From JBBQCW01 sp038319025 (GTDB lineage: Bacteria > Actinomycetota > Thermoleophilia > Solirubrobacterales > Solirubrobacteraceae), in contig JBBQCW010000003.1 in the NCBI GenBank assembly GCA_038319025.1, positions 124,001-188,000 on the forward strand: 64,000 nt of DNA, in the 5' to 3' direction. A model generated the notes under the pieces. It made no database searches. It was not told the DNA's origin and was given only the letters and a program-made list of their open reading frames with translations. The position numbers were made by a program, and so were the translations under genes. Positions within the stretch are counted from its first letter, which is position 1, and each line of letters begins with the position of its first letter. Below, one piece after another: positions 27,700 to 35,655 of the stretch.

Positions 27700-27725
27700 A
27701 AGGGCCCCGCCTGAGCGGGGCCCTT
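27700..27725. terminator. Bidirectional terminator between vapC-like gene and rnpB
   Basis: An 11-bp perfect stem, AAGGGCCCCGC with GCGGGGCCCTT, closes a 4-nt CTGA loop. It lies 17 nt after the toxin stop and just beyond the 3' end of rnpB on the other strand, so it can serve both transcripts. Confidence 0.8.
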
Positions 27726-27728
27726 CCA

Positions 27729-28081
<353 letters not shown>

Positions 28082-28142
28082 GCGCGCCGGGGCGTCGGTC
28101 GGTAGCGCTGGGCCACCGATCGCGTGGCGTACCATCGTCCCT

Positions 28143-28487
28143 ATGGCTCAGTGCACCCAACTAGACCAGATCGACGAGAGCTCCCCGGCGTCCGGCTCAG
28201 GCTGCGAGGAATGCTTGGCGATGCCCGAAGGGGGCGTGTGGATGCACCTGCGGCGCTGCGCCGTCTGCGGGCGTATCGGCTGTTGCGACGATTCGCCAAA
28301 CCAGCACGCCACCGCGCATTTTGAGGCCAGCGGCCATCCGATCATCCAGTCCTACGAACCGGGCGAGGACTGGTTGTGGTGCTTCGAGGACGAGCTCGCG
28401 TTCCAGATCGTCGCGATGACGCCGGGGCCGTCCCATCCGCCCGGCTGGAGCCCCGGTCCGCCGGCTGAGGCCCGCGGCGGCGCCTGA
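28143..28487 (+). CDS. UBP-type zinc-finger domain protein
   Basis: A 114-residue protein made almost wholly of a UBP-type zinc finger. Cys/His ligands appear in order in GCEECLAMPEGG, RRCAVCGRIGCCDDS, NQHATAHFEASGHP and WLWCFEDE. In eukaryotes this domain binds the ubiquitin C-terminus; stand-alone bacterial copies have no established role. TACCAT (28130-28135) ends 7 nt before the ATG, a leaderless start. It diverges from rnpB with only about 60 bp between the two start sites. Confidence 0.85.
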   Translation: MAQCTQLDQIDESSPASGSGCEECLAMPEGGVWMHLRRCAVCGRIGCCDDSPNQHATAHFEASGHPIIQSYEPGEDWLWCFEDELAFQIVAMTPGPSHPPGWSPGPPAEARGGA

Positions 28488-28590
28488 GCGCCCGGGTTCT
28501 CGCTTCCCGACCGGACTCGCCTCGATGTCGCTCGCCCGTTCGGCTGTCGTCTCGTTCGTACGCCGTAGTGACGACGTACGCTTGGAGCGC

Positions 28591-28950
28591 GTGTTCGGTT
28601 CGTCGAGAGGCATGCGGTTCCTGTTCCGGCGTATGGAGCGCGCCTACGTTCCCGCCGAGGCTGCCGGGACCGCTGGTGACATCGTCTTTGCGCTGCCGGG
28701 CCCCGCGGACGCCGATCGCGTCTGGGTGGTGCACGTCGACGCATCGGCCGCTCACGCTCACCCCGGTCAGCCCGGCCTCGACGTTGACGCGCTGCTCACC
28801 GTGAAGGTCGGCGTTCCCGACCTCGTCCGCATCGCCGTCGGGCAAGAGGACGCGGGCCGCGCGCTGCTTGACGGGCGCCTGGACCTGATCGGCGACAGCG
28901 CCGTAGCCGAGCGGCTGGGGCCGATGTTCGGGCGACCGCGCACCTTCTAG
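28591..28950 (+). CDS. SCP2-like small protein
   Basis: A 119-residue protein. RFLFRRMERAYVPAEAAGTAGDIVFALPG and DALLTVKVGVPDLVRIAVGQEDAGRALLDGRLDLIGD follow the strand-helix order of SCP2 sterol/lipid-carrier domains, whose last motif is a G-x-L-x-x-x-GD turn. GTG 28591 is chosen because TACGCT (28577-28582) ends 8 nt upstream; ATG 28525 and ATG 28612 are alternatives. A lipid-binding role is inferred only from the weak family match. Confidence 0.55.
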   Translation: MFGSSRGMRFLFRRMERAYVPAEAAGTAGDIVFALPGPADADRVWVVHVDASAAHAHPGQPGLDVDALLTVKVGVPDLVRIAVGQEDAGRALLDGRLDLIGDSAVAERLGPMFGRPRTF

Positions 28951-29012
28951 GCCGCGGGCGGCGCGGGCGGCGCGGGCGGCGGGGCGGCGCGGACGGCGGA
29001 GGTGGCGGAGAC

Positions 29013-29055
29013 GTGAGGCGGATATGTGCTTTTGAGCCGCACAAATCCGCCTCAC
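29013..29055. repeat. 17-bp inverted repeat (long hairpin) between convergent genes
   Basis: GTGAGGCGGATATGTGC (29013-29029) and GCACAAATCCGCCTCAC (29039-29055) pair at 16 of 17 positions around a TTTTGAGCC loop. It lies between the SCP2-like gene and the convergent YczE-like gene, so it may be a bidirectional terminator. The stem has more A/T than typical terminators here and no T tract. The preceding 28951-29012 is a GGCGCGGGC-type short repeat with no gene. Confidence 0.6.
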
Positions 29056-29101
29056 CTCGAATCTGGTCGCCTTGTCGCCCTCCCCTCGGGGAGGGTGCCC
29101 G

Positions 29102-29764
29102 TCACCAGCCTTCGAACTCGGTGGCCACCTCGTCCGCCAGTTCGGGTGGTGCCGCGGGCAGCACACGCAGGGCGAGGTGCACCGCTGGGCCTATGAGCAC
29201 GGCGAAGGCGATGGTGCCCACACCGAAGACCCCGCCCAGGGCGATCCCGATCGCCAGCGCCGTCACCTCGATCACGGTGCGGACCAGCGCGATGGGCCTA
29301 CCGGTGCGCAGGTGCAGCGCGGTCATCAGGCCGTCGCGCGGGCCGCGCCCCAGCGCCGCGTTGATGTAGAGCCCGCTGCCCACACCGACCAGCGCGATGC
29401 CCAGCAGTACGAGTGCGATGCGGACGATCAGCGCCGAGGGCGGTGAGAAGACGGCGAGTGTCGCGTCGATCGCCAGGCCGATCACGATCGCGTTCATAAC
29501 GGTCCCCAGCCCGGGCCGCTCGCGCAGCGGGATCCACAGCAGCAGCACGACGCCGCTGATGATGATCGTGCATAAGCCGATCTCGATCCCGGTCTGCTTG
29601 GCCATGCCTCCGGCGAGCACCGTCCATGGCGAGTTGCCCAGGTCAGCCAGAATCAGCAGGGCGTCGCCGCAGCCGAAGATCACGAGGCCGATCATCAGCC
29701 GCACCAGCTGCGGTGCGGTGGGGCGCCACGCGGCATCGCGCAGAGCTGAGGGCGGGGCGCTCAC
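29102..29764 (-). CDS. YczE/YitT-like integral membrane protein
   Basis: About 220 residues with five predicted membrane helices: QLVRLMIGLVIFGCGDALLI, TIIISGVVLLLWIP, VMNAIVIGLAIDATLAVF, VLLGIALVGVGSGLYINA and VTALAIGIALGGVFGVGTIA. The GLYINAALGRGPRDGLMTAL segment is typical of the YczE family. The function is unknown; B. subtilis YczE lies beside surfactin genes. GTG 29764 has AGGA 7 nt upstream; ATG 29806 is an alternative. The SOS box at 29821 lies in its upstream region and may repress it together with imuB. Confidence 0.75.
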   Translation of the reverse strand: MSAPPSALRDAAWRPTAPQLVRLMIGLVIFGCGDALLILADLGNSPWTVLAGGMAKQTGIEIGLCTIIISGVVLLLWIPLRERPGLGTVMNAIVIGLAIDATLAVFSPPSALIVRIALVLLGIALVGVGSGLYINAALGRGPRDGLMTALHLRTGRPIALVRTVIEVTALAIGIALGGVFGVGTIAFAVLIGPAVHLALRVLPAAPPELADEVATEFEGW

Positions 29765-29820
29765 CGGCCCATCCTGGCACCAGGCGCGCACGAAGCCTTG
29801 CGCCATGACCCACAACGATG

Positions 29821-29834
29821 CGAACATACGTTCG
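29821..29834 (+). promoter_or_regulatory. SOS box of imuB
   Basis: CGAACATACGTTCG is a perfect CGAAC-N4-GTTCG LexA site ending directly before the imuB ATG at 29835. It is part of a 17-mer, ATGCGAACATACGTTCG (29818-29834), repeated exactly at dnaE2. It also lies upstream of the divergent YczE-like gene. Confidence 0.92.
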
Positions 29835-31019
29835 ATGATCGTCTGCGTTCTCCTTCCCCGCTTCGCCCTGATCGTCGCGGCGGGTGGGCGGGCGGACCTG
29901 CTGCGCGAACCCGCCGCCCTTGCGCCCGAGGCCGGCCGCGAGCAGCAGGTTGGGGAGGTGTCTCCGGCCGCCGAAGCGTTTGGCATCCACGCAGGGATGC
30001 GGATGGGGGAGGCACTTGCGCGCTGCCCTCGGCTGGTGCTCGTGCCGCCTGACCCGCTCGGCGTGGCCGACAGCTGGGAGCGAGGGCTGGCCCGGATCGA
30101 GTCGATCGGCGCGCAGGTGGAGGACGGCGGTCCGGGCGTCGCCTGCTTTGCGGCCGACGGCCTGCGGCGATTGCACGGCAGCGGTTTGGACGGCGTGCTG
30201 AACGCTGTGCGTGTGGCGCTCGGCCCGCGCGCTGCCGCCCGCCTGGGGGCAGGTACTTCGCGCTTCGGGGCGCTGGCCGCCGCGGCCACGCGGGCCCGTG
30301 CGCGCCGGCCCGCGGTCATCACCGACCCGAAGCTGTTGTGGCCCGAACCCGTCGCGCTGCTGCGCCGGCGTGCGGAGACCGAACACCTGCCGACGGCGTT
30401 TGAACGCCTTGGGATTGCCACGCTGGGCGACGTCGCCGTGCTGGAACGCGGGGCCCTCGCCGACCGGTTTGGACCGGCCGGGCTGACCGCGCACGATCTC
30501 GTCCACGGCCGCGATACGCCCTTGCGCACGCGCGTGCCGGACCCAGCGCTGCAGGAAACGCTCGATCTGCCCGAGGCGGGATCGGGGGTGCAGGCCGAGC
30601 GAGGTCTGGGACTACTCATCGACCGATTGCTCGCGCGTAGCGAGCGGCGCGGGCGCACGTTGCGAGTGGTCGTCCTGGCCGCCGCGCTGGTGGAAGGAGG
30701 CACCTGGCGTGAGCGAGTGATCTTCCGTGAGCCGCTGGCCGATCCAGCGCGGATGCGTATGGCGCTGGGATTGCGCCTCGCCCTGCTGCCCGCCCCTGCC
30801 GAGTCGCTGCGGCTGTCGGTCGAGCGGTTCGGCCCGTCCGCGCCGGCCGGCGAGGCGCTCTTCGACGACGACGCGCAGGCCCGCAAACGGCGCTTGCGTG
30901 AGGCCGTCCGTCAGGTCCGCGCCGCCGCAGGTCCCGAGGGCGCGTTGCGCGTCATCGAGGCTGACCCTGACTCTCGCGTGCCCGAGCGGCGCACCATGCT
31001 CGCCCCGTTCGAGTTGTGA
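29835..31019 (+). CDS. imuB: ImuB, Y-family polymerase-like mutasome subunit
   Basis: A 394-residue protein of the ImuB family, which resembles Y-family polymerases but is non-catalytic and tethers DnaE2 to the beta clamp during mutagenic bypass. It begins MIVCVLLPRFALIVAAGG, carries the polymerase-like palm and finger regions to about residue 230 (MRMGEALARCPRLVLVPPDP, CFAADGLRRLHGSG), and then the helix-hairpin and little-finger-like part. Where active Y-family enzymes have a D-E pair (SIDEAF), this protein reads CFAADGL, consistent with loss of activity. The start immediately follows the SOS box, implying a leaderless, LexA-blocked transcript. No imuA' gene lies beside it. Confidence 0.9.
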   Translation: MIVCVLLPRFALIVAAGGRADLLREPAALAPEAGREQQVGEVSPAAEAFGIHAGMRMGEALARCPRLVLVPPDPLGVADSWERGLARIESIGAQVEDGGPGVACFAADGLRRLHGSGLDGVLNAVRVALGPRAAARLGAGTSRFGALAAAATRARARRPAVITDPKLLWPEPVALLRRRAETEHLPTAFERLGIATLGDVAVLERGALADRFGPAGLTAHDLVHGRDTPLRTRVPDPALQETLDLPEAGSGVQAERGLGLLIDRLLARSERRGRTLRVVVLAAALVEGGTWRERVIFREPLADPARMRMALGLRLALLPAPAESLRLSVERFGPSAPAGEALFDDDAQARKRRLREAVRQVRAAAGPEGALRVIEADPDSRVPERRTMLAPFEL

Positions 31020-31261
31020 ACCCTCCCGCCCGCAGAGTGGGTGAGCCGCGCCTGGCCACCGTCGCCTGCGGGGCCGGTGGCCGCCCGCTGGCGGTGGATC
31101 GCCATGAGGTCGTCGCTGTCCGTGAGTCCTGGCTGATCGAGGACCGCTGGTGGACCGACCGTCCGCTGCGCCGACGCTACTGGGAGGTGATCACCGTCGA
31201 CGGTCGCGACCTGGTCGTGTTCCGCGACCTGGAGCGCGGCGGGTGGTTTCGGCACCGGTGA
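31016..31261 (+). CDS. DUF6504-like protein of the ImuB-DnaE2 mutasome region
   Basis: An 81-residue protein whose GTG overlaps the imuB stop by 4 bp, so it is translated with it. The segment VVAVRESWLIEDRWWTDRPL and the ending FRDLERGGWFRHR match the short DUF6504-type proteins often found next to imuB/dnaE2 in Actinomycetota. The Trp/Arg-rich core looks like a small beta barrel. Its role in translesion synthesis is unproven. Confidence 0.75.
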   Translation: MNPPARRVGEPRLATVACGAGGRPLAVDRHEVVAVRESWLIEDRWWTDRPLRRRYWEVITVDGRDLVVFRDLERGGWFRHR

Positions 31262-31322
31262 ACGACGTGGCTGGACGCCTCTTCTAAGGTACGGCGTGAT
31301 CACGACCCGCGGAGGGATGGGC

Positions 31323-31736
31323 ATGGCGACGCAGGAAGGCGACGGCACGGCGGAACGGCCCTGGCAGCTATTTACTCCACCGGGGAAGAGCAGCTTTGAG
31401 ATGTACCGCGACGAGGCCGCAGATCCGCCTGCGCTCGTCTGCGTGGTCGGGACCACGCGGCTGAGCTACCAGTTGCGCTGCTTGGAGGATCTGCACGCGA
31501 TGCTCGAGGAACACGGTGATTGGATGGCGCTCGGTAGCGCTGACGAGCAGAAGCCGGCCGCCGACGGGACGGTGGAGGCGTGGGCGCGGTCGGCTGATAA
31601 CCCGGTCGGTGGCTGGTACGGGCTCAAGAAGGGACTGCGCGGCCGGTTCGCCAACTACGTCCCGCCTCTCATGGAGGCGCTGGGGCTGGCCGAGGTGGAA
31701 CACAACGCCCGCAACAATCGAATGCGCGCGATGTGA
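31323..31736 (+). CDS. Conserved hypothetical protein
   Basis: A 137-residue soluble protein with recognisable but uncharacterised motifs: EMYRDEAADPPALVCVVG, a LHAMLEEHGDWMALGSADEQ segment, and NPVGGWYGLKKGLRGRFANY near the C-terminus. It probably matches a DUF family common in Actinobacteria, but I cannot name it with certainty. GGAGG lies 8 nt before ATG 31323. A leaderless GTG at 31296 after TAAGGT (31285-31290) is an alternative. The stop overlaps the next start (TGATG). Confidence 0.75.
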   Translation: MATQEGDGTAERPWQLFTPPGKSSFEMYRDEAADPPALVCVVGTTRLSYQLRCLEDLHAMLEEHGDWMALGSADEQKPAADGTVEAWARSADNPVGGWYGLKKGLRGRFANYVPPLMEALGLAEVEHNARNNRMRAM

Positions 31737-31987
31737 TGTTCGCCTCCCTGGAACCCGTCCTATTCGTCCCCATCGGCCTGCTCGTCATCGTGGATATCTG
31801 GGCCTTCGTGGTCTGCGTGATGAAGGGCAAGTACTACTTCGCGGTCTTCGGGATCCTCTTCCATCCCCTCTTCTACATCGGTGCGATCCGCATCGCCAAG
31901 CCGGACTCGAGCTGGGCGAAGAGCCGGTACGGCGAGGAGAAGATGCGCATCGCCCGCGAGCGCTTCCCGCAGGCCGCCATCGCGTGA
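31736..31987 (+). CDS. Small two-helix membrane protein
   Basis: An 83-residue protein. Two hydrophobic segments, PVLFVPIGLLVIVDIWAFVV and YYFAVFGILFHPLFYIGAI, flank a short basic loop, followed by a charged tail (KSRYGEEKMRIARERFP). It is translationally coupled to the preceding hypothetical gene. The function is unknown. Confidence 0.7.
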   Translation: MFASLEPVLFVPIGLLVIVDIWAFVVCVMKGKYYFAVFGILFHPLFYIGAIRIAKPDSSWAKSRYGEEKMRIARERFPQAAIA

Positions 31988-32000
31988 GCGTGGCCGTGGG

Positions 32001-32387
32001 CTACACCGCGTCCAGGTAAGCCGCGACCAGTCGCTTCGGCGCCCGGGCCAGCCAAGCTTCGACGATCACCTCTTCGAGGTTCTGGGTGCTGATCACGTCC
32101 AAGCGCACCAGGATCGCCGGGTAGTTGTCGAAGTGGGGCGTCGTGAAGAAGACGTCCGGGTCGTCGGCCAGCAGGGCCGCCTTGGCGCCGAGATGCTCTA
32201 CGCGCGCGCCGAGGATCGGGCCGTCGGGCGCGTCTGGGCCCAGTGCCTCGAGGTCGGATCGGCGCAGCGGGCGTTCCCAGACGAACCCTTTGTCCTTCAC
32301 CCACCAGTGCCGCAGGTCGCGTGAGCGGCGTTCTGTCGTCTCGGGCAGGCTGAGAGCCAACCGCTCCACGTCGTCCCAGGTGGGCAT
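32001..32387 (-). CDS. MmcQ/YjbR-family protein
   Basis: A 128-residue protein of the MmcQ/YjbR (CyaY-like, double-wing) fold. Family motifs are MPTWDDVERLALSLPETTER, DPDVFFTTPHFDNYPAILVR and a C-terminal EVIVEAWLARAPKRLVAAYL. The biochemical role is not established; DNA binding has been proposed for relatives. TAGGCT (32399-32394) ends 6 nt before the ATG, a leaderless start. Confidence 0.88.
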   Translation of the reverse strand: MPTWDDVERLALSLPETTERRSRDLRHWWVKDKGFVWERPLRRSDLEALGPDAPDGPILGARVEHLGAKAALLADDPDVFFTTPHFDNYPAILVRLDVISTQNLEEVIVEAWLARAPKRLVAAYLDAV

Positions 32388-32425
32388 GGGGGAAGCCTAC
32401 GGCGGCGGCGTGGCATGCTCCGCGG

Positions 32426-33625
32426 ATGGCCTTCGATCAGGCACGCCACGAGCCGCTGGCGGGGGCGCCCTGGAGTGACTCGGTGGCACGCTCGGATTTC
32501 GCTGAGCTGATCGCCGACCTGTGCGCTTCATGCCGCGGGGACCGGCTGCTATGGCCCAACCATCCTGCCGATCTGGAAGGTGACCCGGACGAGCCGATGC
32601 GCACGCTCTATCTCGGGGCGGGCGGGATTGTCTGGGCGCTCGCGCGGCTGGCCGCCGGCGACCATGGGGACGTGACGATCGACCTGCGGTCGTTGGCGAC
32701 CGACATGGTCGAAGGCTGGCGGGTGGCTCCCGAGTTCACGGCGCTCTACCCGCCGTTCCAGCCGTCGCTCCTGATGGGCGAGTCGGGCCTTCTGGCTCTC
32801 GGCGAGGCTCTCTCGCCGGACGCCGCTGGGCGCGATCGGCTCGCAGACTGCATAGCCGCGAACGCCGCCCACCCGGCGCGCGAGCTGCTTTGGGGCTCGC
32901 CCGGGACGATGCTGGTGGCCGTCGACATGGCGCGACGCACGGGCGAGGAGCGCTGGGCCGAACTCTGGCGGGCATCTGCCCACTGGCTGCTGGAGGACTG
33001 GCGCGCCGAGATCTGGGAGCAGGATCTGTACGGACGCAGAGCGGCCTACGTCGGCGCCGGGCATGGCTTTGCCGGCAACGTGCACGCCCTGCTTCGTGGC
33101 CGCCATCTACTTGAGCTGTCGGCGGCCGAGGACGTTGAGCGACGCGCCGTGGCCGTTCTCGAGCGGCTCGCGGAACGGGACGGGGCCTGGGTTCAGTGGC
33201 CGGCGCTGCTCGGTGCCGACGCGGGGCCGCCGCGCGTGCAGTGGTGTCACGGCGCGGCGGGCATCGTGATCGCGCTCGGCGGGCTCCTCGGGCCAGACCC
33301 GGCCGTCGACGAACTGCTGGTCGGCGCCGGCGAACTGACTTGGCAAGCCGGGCCGCCCCGCGCGAGCGCCGGCCTCTGCCACGGCACGGCGGGCAACGGG
33401 TACGCGTTTCTGCGGCTGTACGCCCGCATCGGCGATGAGCGCTGGCTGGACCGCGCGCGGGCGTTCGCGATGCATGCGCTGCAACAGCGCAGGGCGTTGG
33501 CGGTCGCGAGCGGGCATGAGCGATGGACCTTGTTCACCGGAAACGCGGGCCTCGCGCTGTTCGTCGCGGCCTGCATCGACGGCGAGCCGGCCTTCCCGGT
33601 CCTGGATGACGTCCTGCCGTGCTGA
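32426..33625 (+). CDS. LanC-like (lanthionine synthetase C-like) protein, orphan
   Basis: A 399-residue alpha/alpha-barrel protein of the LanC/LANCL family. The repeated Gly-rich turns (LYLGAGGIVWALARLA, AGHGFAGNVHALL) and the zinc ligands are present: Cys and His in WCHGAAG (about residue 274) and CHGTAGN (about 318). LanC enzymes cyclise dehydrated Ser/Thr with Cys in lanthipeptides. No lanthipeptide dehydratase, precursor or transporter gene lies nearby, so it may act like LANCL proteins, which add glutathione-type thiols to dehydroamino acids. The predicted leaderless element is weak (CATGCT, 6 nt before the ATG). Confidence 0.85.
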   Translation: MAFDQARHEPLAGAPWSDSVARSDFAELIADLCASCRGDRLLWPNHPADLEGDPDEPMRTLYLGAGGIVWALARLAAGDHGDVTIDLRSLATDMVEGWRVAPEFTALYPPFQPSLLMGESGLLALGEALSPDAAGRDRLADCIAANAAHPARELLWGSPGTMLVAVDMARRTGEERWAELWRASAHWLLEDWRAEIWEQDLYGRRAAYVGAGHGFAGNVHALLRGRHLLELSAAEDVERRAVAVLERLAERDGAWVQWPALLGADAGPPRVQWCHGAAGIVIALGGLLGPDPAVDELLVGAGELTWQAGPPRASAGLCHGTAGNGYAFLRLYARIGDERWLDRARAFAMHALQQRRALAVASGHERWTLFTGNAGLALFVAACIDGEPAFPVLDDVLPC

Positions 33626-33729
33626 CCGGGCGGCGTCACCTACCGGCACCGCAATCGTCACGAACCGGGCGCACCAACGGCACGAAGCGAGGGTAGTCCC
33701 GCAACGCGACCGCGCCCAAGCTGGACACC

Positions 33730-35022
33730 ATGCGATCCGCGCGGGGCCAGGGGAGTGTCGAATACGTCGCCCTCGTGGCGCTGCTCGTCCTCATCCTGGG
33801 CGCGGGCGGCACGGCGATTGCGGCCCCGGGTATTGCCAACGGGGTCGTTGCCGGTTTTGAGCGCGGGCTGTGCGTGCTCACCGGTGGTGGATGCACGACC
33901 CTCGCGGCCCGGCCCTGCGTGATCGGCTCCCGCGCGCAGGACGAGCGGGTCACCGTCCACGCCGGCATCATCCGGTTGGGCGACCACGCGGGCCTGCTGC
34001 GCCAGGATCTCTCGGACGGGTCGGTCATCATCACCGCCGTCGACGATCTGTCGGCCGGGGCACAGTTGGGGATCGGCATCGAAGGTCATGTCGACGTAGC
34101 CGGCACCCATGTCGGTACGGGGGAGATGGCGGCCGTCGGCGCGATGGGGCAGATCGGCGTCGGGCGTTCTTGGCACGTACGCGACGGGCGTGCCGCCGAC
34201 GCACTGATCGGGAAGCTGAAGGGGCCTACCGGGAACCAGATCGCCGACGACATCCTGGGCGCGATCGGCCTCGACGGCGGTGATGATCCACCGCCCGCCG
34301 ACGAGGAGTCTTTCACCGCCGGCGTCCAGGGCATGGTCGAGGCCCACCTCGACGTCGGCTTGGCTGACGCCAACCTGAAGATGGTCGGCACGCTGTCGGC
34401 GGGCGGGCGGTGGAACCGGCGTACGGGTGAGCGCACCGTGCTGCTCCGCGGTGACGGCGAGACGACACTCACGCTGTCGCGGGCCATATTCAAAGGCCGG
34501 CTGCGTGCGGTCGACCGAGTTGGTGCGGCTGTGATCTTCGGTCGCGACGGGCGGCCACGGGAACTGGTGGTGAGCGGTTCCGGGGAGATCGACCACACGT
34601 TGCCGGCGGCGCTGCACCTCGGTGGAGCGCGACTTACGACCCGCGGCGGGCGCCACGGAGAGGTTGACGCGCGATTGGACCTGACCGTCCCGGCGCACCT
34701 GGATGCGCTGCGGGCGGCGCTGGACGCATGGGCCGCGCATCCTCTTCCGGGCACCGGGATGGGCCAGGTGGTCCCGGCGCTCGCTCGGCTGGGCGCCGAC
34801 CTCGCGGCCGACGGGCGGATCGACGCACGCGTGTACGCGAGCGGGCACGAGAGTGCCGGCGCCGGCGCGGATGCTGCGCTGGGCGGCCGGTTCGGCGGCG
34901 ACTACGACACGTCAACCGACGAACTGCATCTGCTGGGTGCCTGGTCGCAGCCGCCGGGCGGGGTGTGGGAAGAGCGCGTGGACTGCACCGGACTTCGGAG
35001 TCCGGTCTCTCCTGCGGCTTGA
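33730..35022 (+). CDS. Large protein with a Flp/TadE-type prepilin N-terminus
   Basis: A 430-residue protein. The N-terminus reads RSARGQGSVEYVALVALLVL, which is the Flp/TadE prepilin pattern: a short basic leader, cleavage after GQG-like residues, Glu at +5 and a hydrophobic helix. Unlike Flp pilins (about 50-70 residues), it continues with some 390 residues of predicted beta-rich, Gly/Asp-rich sequence of no recognised family. No tad assembly gene is in the window. It may be a minor pseudopilin or a surface protein anchored by a pilin-like helix. Its stop overlaps the promoter of the ArsR gene. Confidence 0.7.
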   Translation: MRSARGQGSVEYVALVALLVLILGAGGTAIAAPGIANGVVAGFERGLCVLTGGGCTTLAARPCVIGSRAQDERVTVHAGIIRLGDHAGLLRQDLSDGSVIITAVDDLSAGAQLGIGIEGHVDVAGTHVGTGEMAAVGAMGQIGVGRSWHVRDGRAADALIGKLKGPTGNQIADDILGAIGLDGGDDPPPADEESFTAGVQGMVEAHLDVGLADANLKMVGTLSAGGRWNRRTGERTVLLRGDGETTLTLSRAIFKGRLRAVDRVGAAVIFGRDGRPRELVVSGSGEIDHTLPAALHLGGARLTTRGGRHGEVDARLDLTVPAHLDALRAALDAWAAHPLPGTGMGQVVPALARLGADLAADGRIDARVYASGHESAGAGADAALGGRFGGDYDTSTDELHLLGAWSQPPGGVWEERVDCTGLRSPVSPAA

Positions 35023-35048
35023 CAACTTTATTTGTCGGCGGCTAGGCT
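35019..35048 (+). promoter_or_regulatory. ArsR-gene promoter with overlapping palindromic operator
   Basis: TTGACA (35019-35024) and TAGGCT (35043-35048) are separated by 18 nt; the -10 ends 7 nt before ATG 35056 (leaderless). GACAA-CTTTAT-TTGTC (35021-35036) is a perfect palindrome over the -35 and spacer, a good candidate for autoregulation by the ArsR-type protein. The promoter overlaps the last codon and stop of the pilin-headed gene. Confidence 0.75.
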
Positions 35049-35055
35049 TCGGACC

Positions 35056-35655
35056 ATGCACGATGTCACCGTCATCGACGACCCGGCCGCCGCCGAGGCG
35101 TCGCTGGATCCGATCAGGGCCCGGCTGCTCGCCGAACTGGCGGAGCCCGCGTCGGCCAGCTCGCTCGCTCCGCGCGTCGGGCTCAGCCGTCAGAAAGCCA
35201 ATTACCACCTACGAGCGCTGGAGCGCCACGGCCTCGTGGAGCTTGTCGAGGAGCGGCGCAAGGGCAACTGCACCGAGCGGGTACTCCAAGCGACGGCCGC
35301 GTCCTACGTGATCTCCCCGACCGCGTTGCCGGGGGTGGCCCCGGACCCGTCCCGAGCTCCCGACCAGCGCTCCGCCCGCTGGTTGCTCGCCGTCGCGGGC
35401 CGCCTGGTCCGCGAGGTCGGCGAGCTGATCACCGGCGCTGGCGCCGCGGGGCAGCCGCTCGCGACGCTCGGCATAGACAGCGATATCCGGTTCGCCTCCG
35501 CCCGTGATCGGGCAGCCTTCGCCGCCGAACTGGCGGGGACCGTGAACCGCCTCGTCGCGAAGTACCACGACGAGTCGGTCGCCGGCGGTCGCCGGCACCG
35601 GTTCGTCGTCGCTCTGCATCCCACCATCACGAACCCCGAGGAGCCCCCGTCATGA
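35056..35655 (+). CDS. ArsR-type winged-helix regulator
   Basis: A 199-residue regulator. The winged helix-turn-helix occupies about residues 18-75 (LDPIRARLLAELAEPASASS, LAPRVGLSRQKANYHLRALE, then a RHGLVELVEERRKGN wing). The C-terminal ~110 residues are probably a ligand or dimerisation region. No cysteine metal site is seen, so it is unlikely to sense metal. It overlaps the SRPBCC gene by 4 bp, a common ArsR-SRPBCC pairing. Confidence 0.88.
   Translation: MHDVTVIDDPAAAEASLDPIRARLLAELAEPASASSLAPRVGLSRQKANYHLRALERHGLVELVEERRKGNCTERVLQATAASYVISPTALPGVAPDPSRAPDQRSARWLLAVAGRLVREVGELITGAGAAGQPLATLGIDSDIRFASARDRAAFAAELAGTVNRLVAKYHDESVAGGRRHRFVVALHPTITNPEEPPS

Noticed and set aside
31988..35018. 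Search for a lanthipeptide precursor or dehydratase near the LanC-like gene
   Set aside because: No short Ser/Thr/Cys-rich leader-core peptide and no LanB/LanM-like gene was seen, so no RiPP cluster is claimed.
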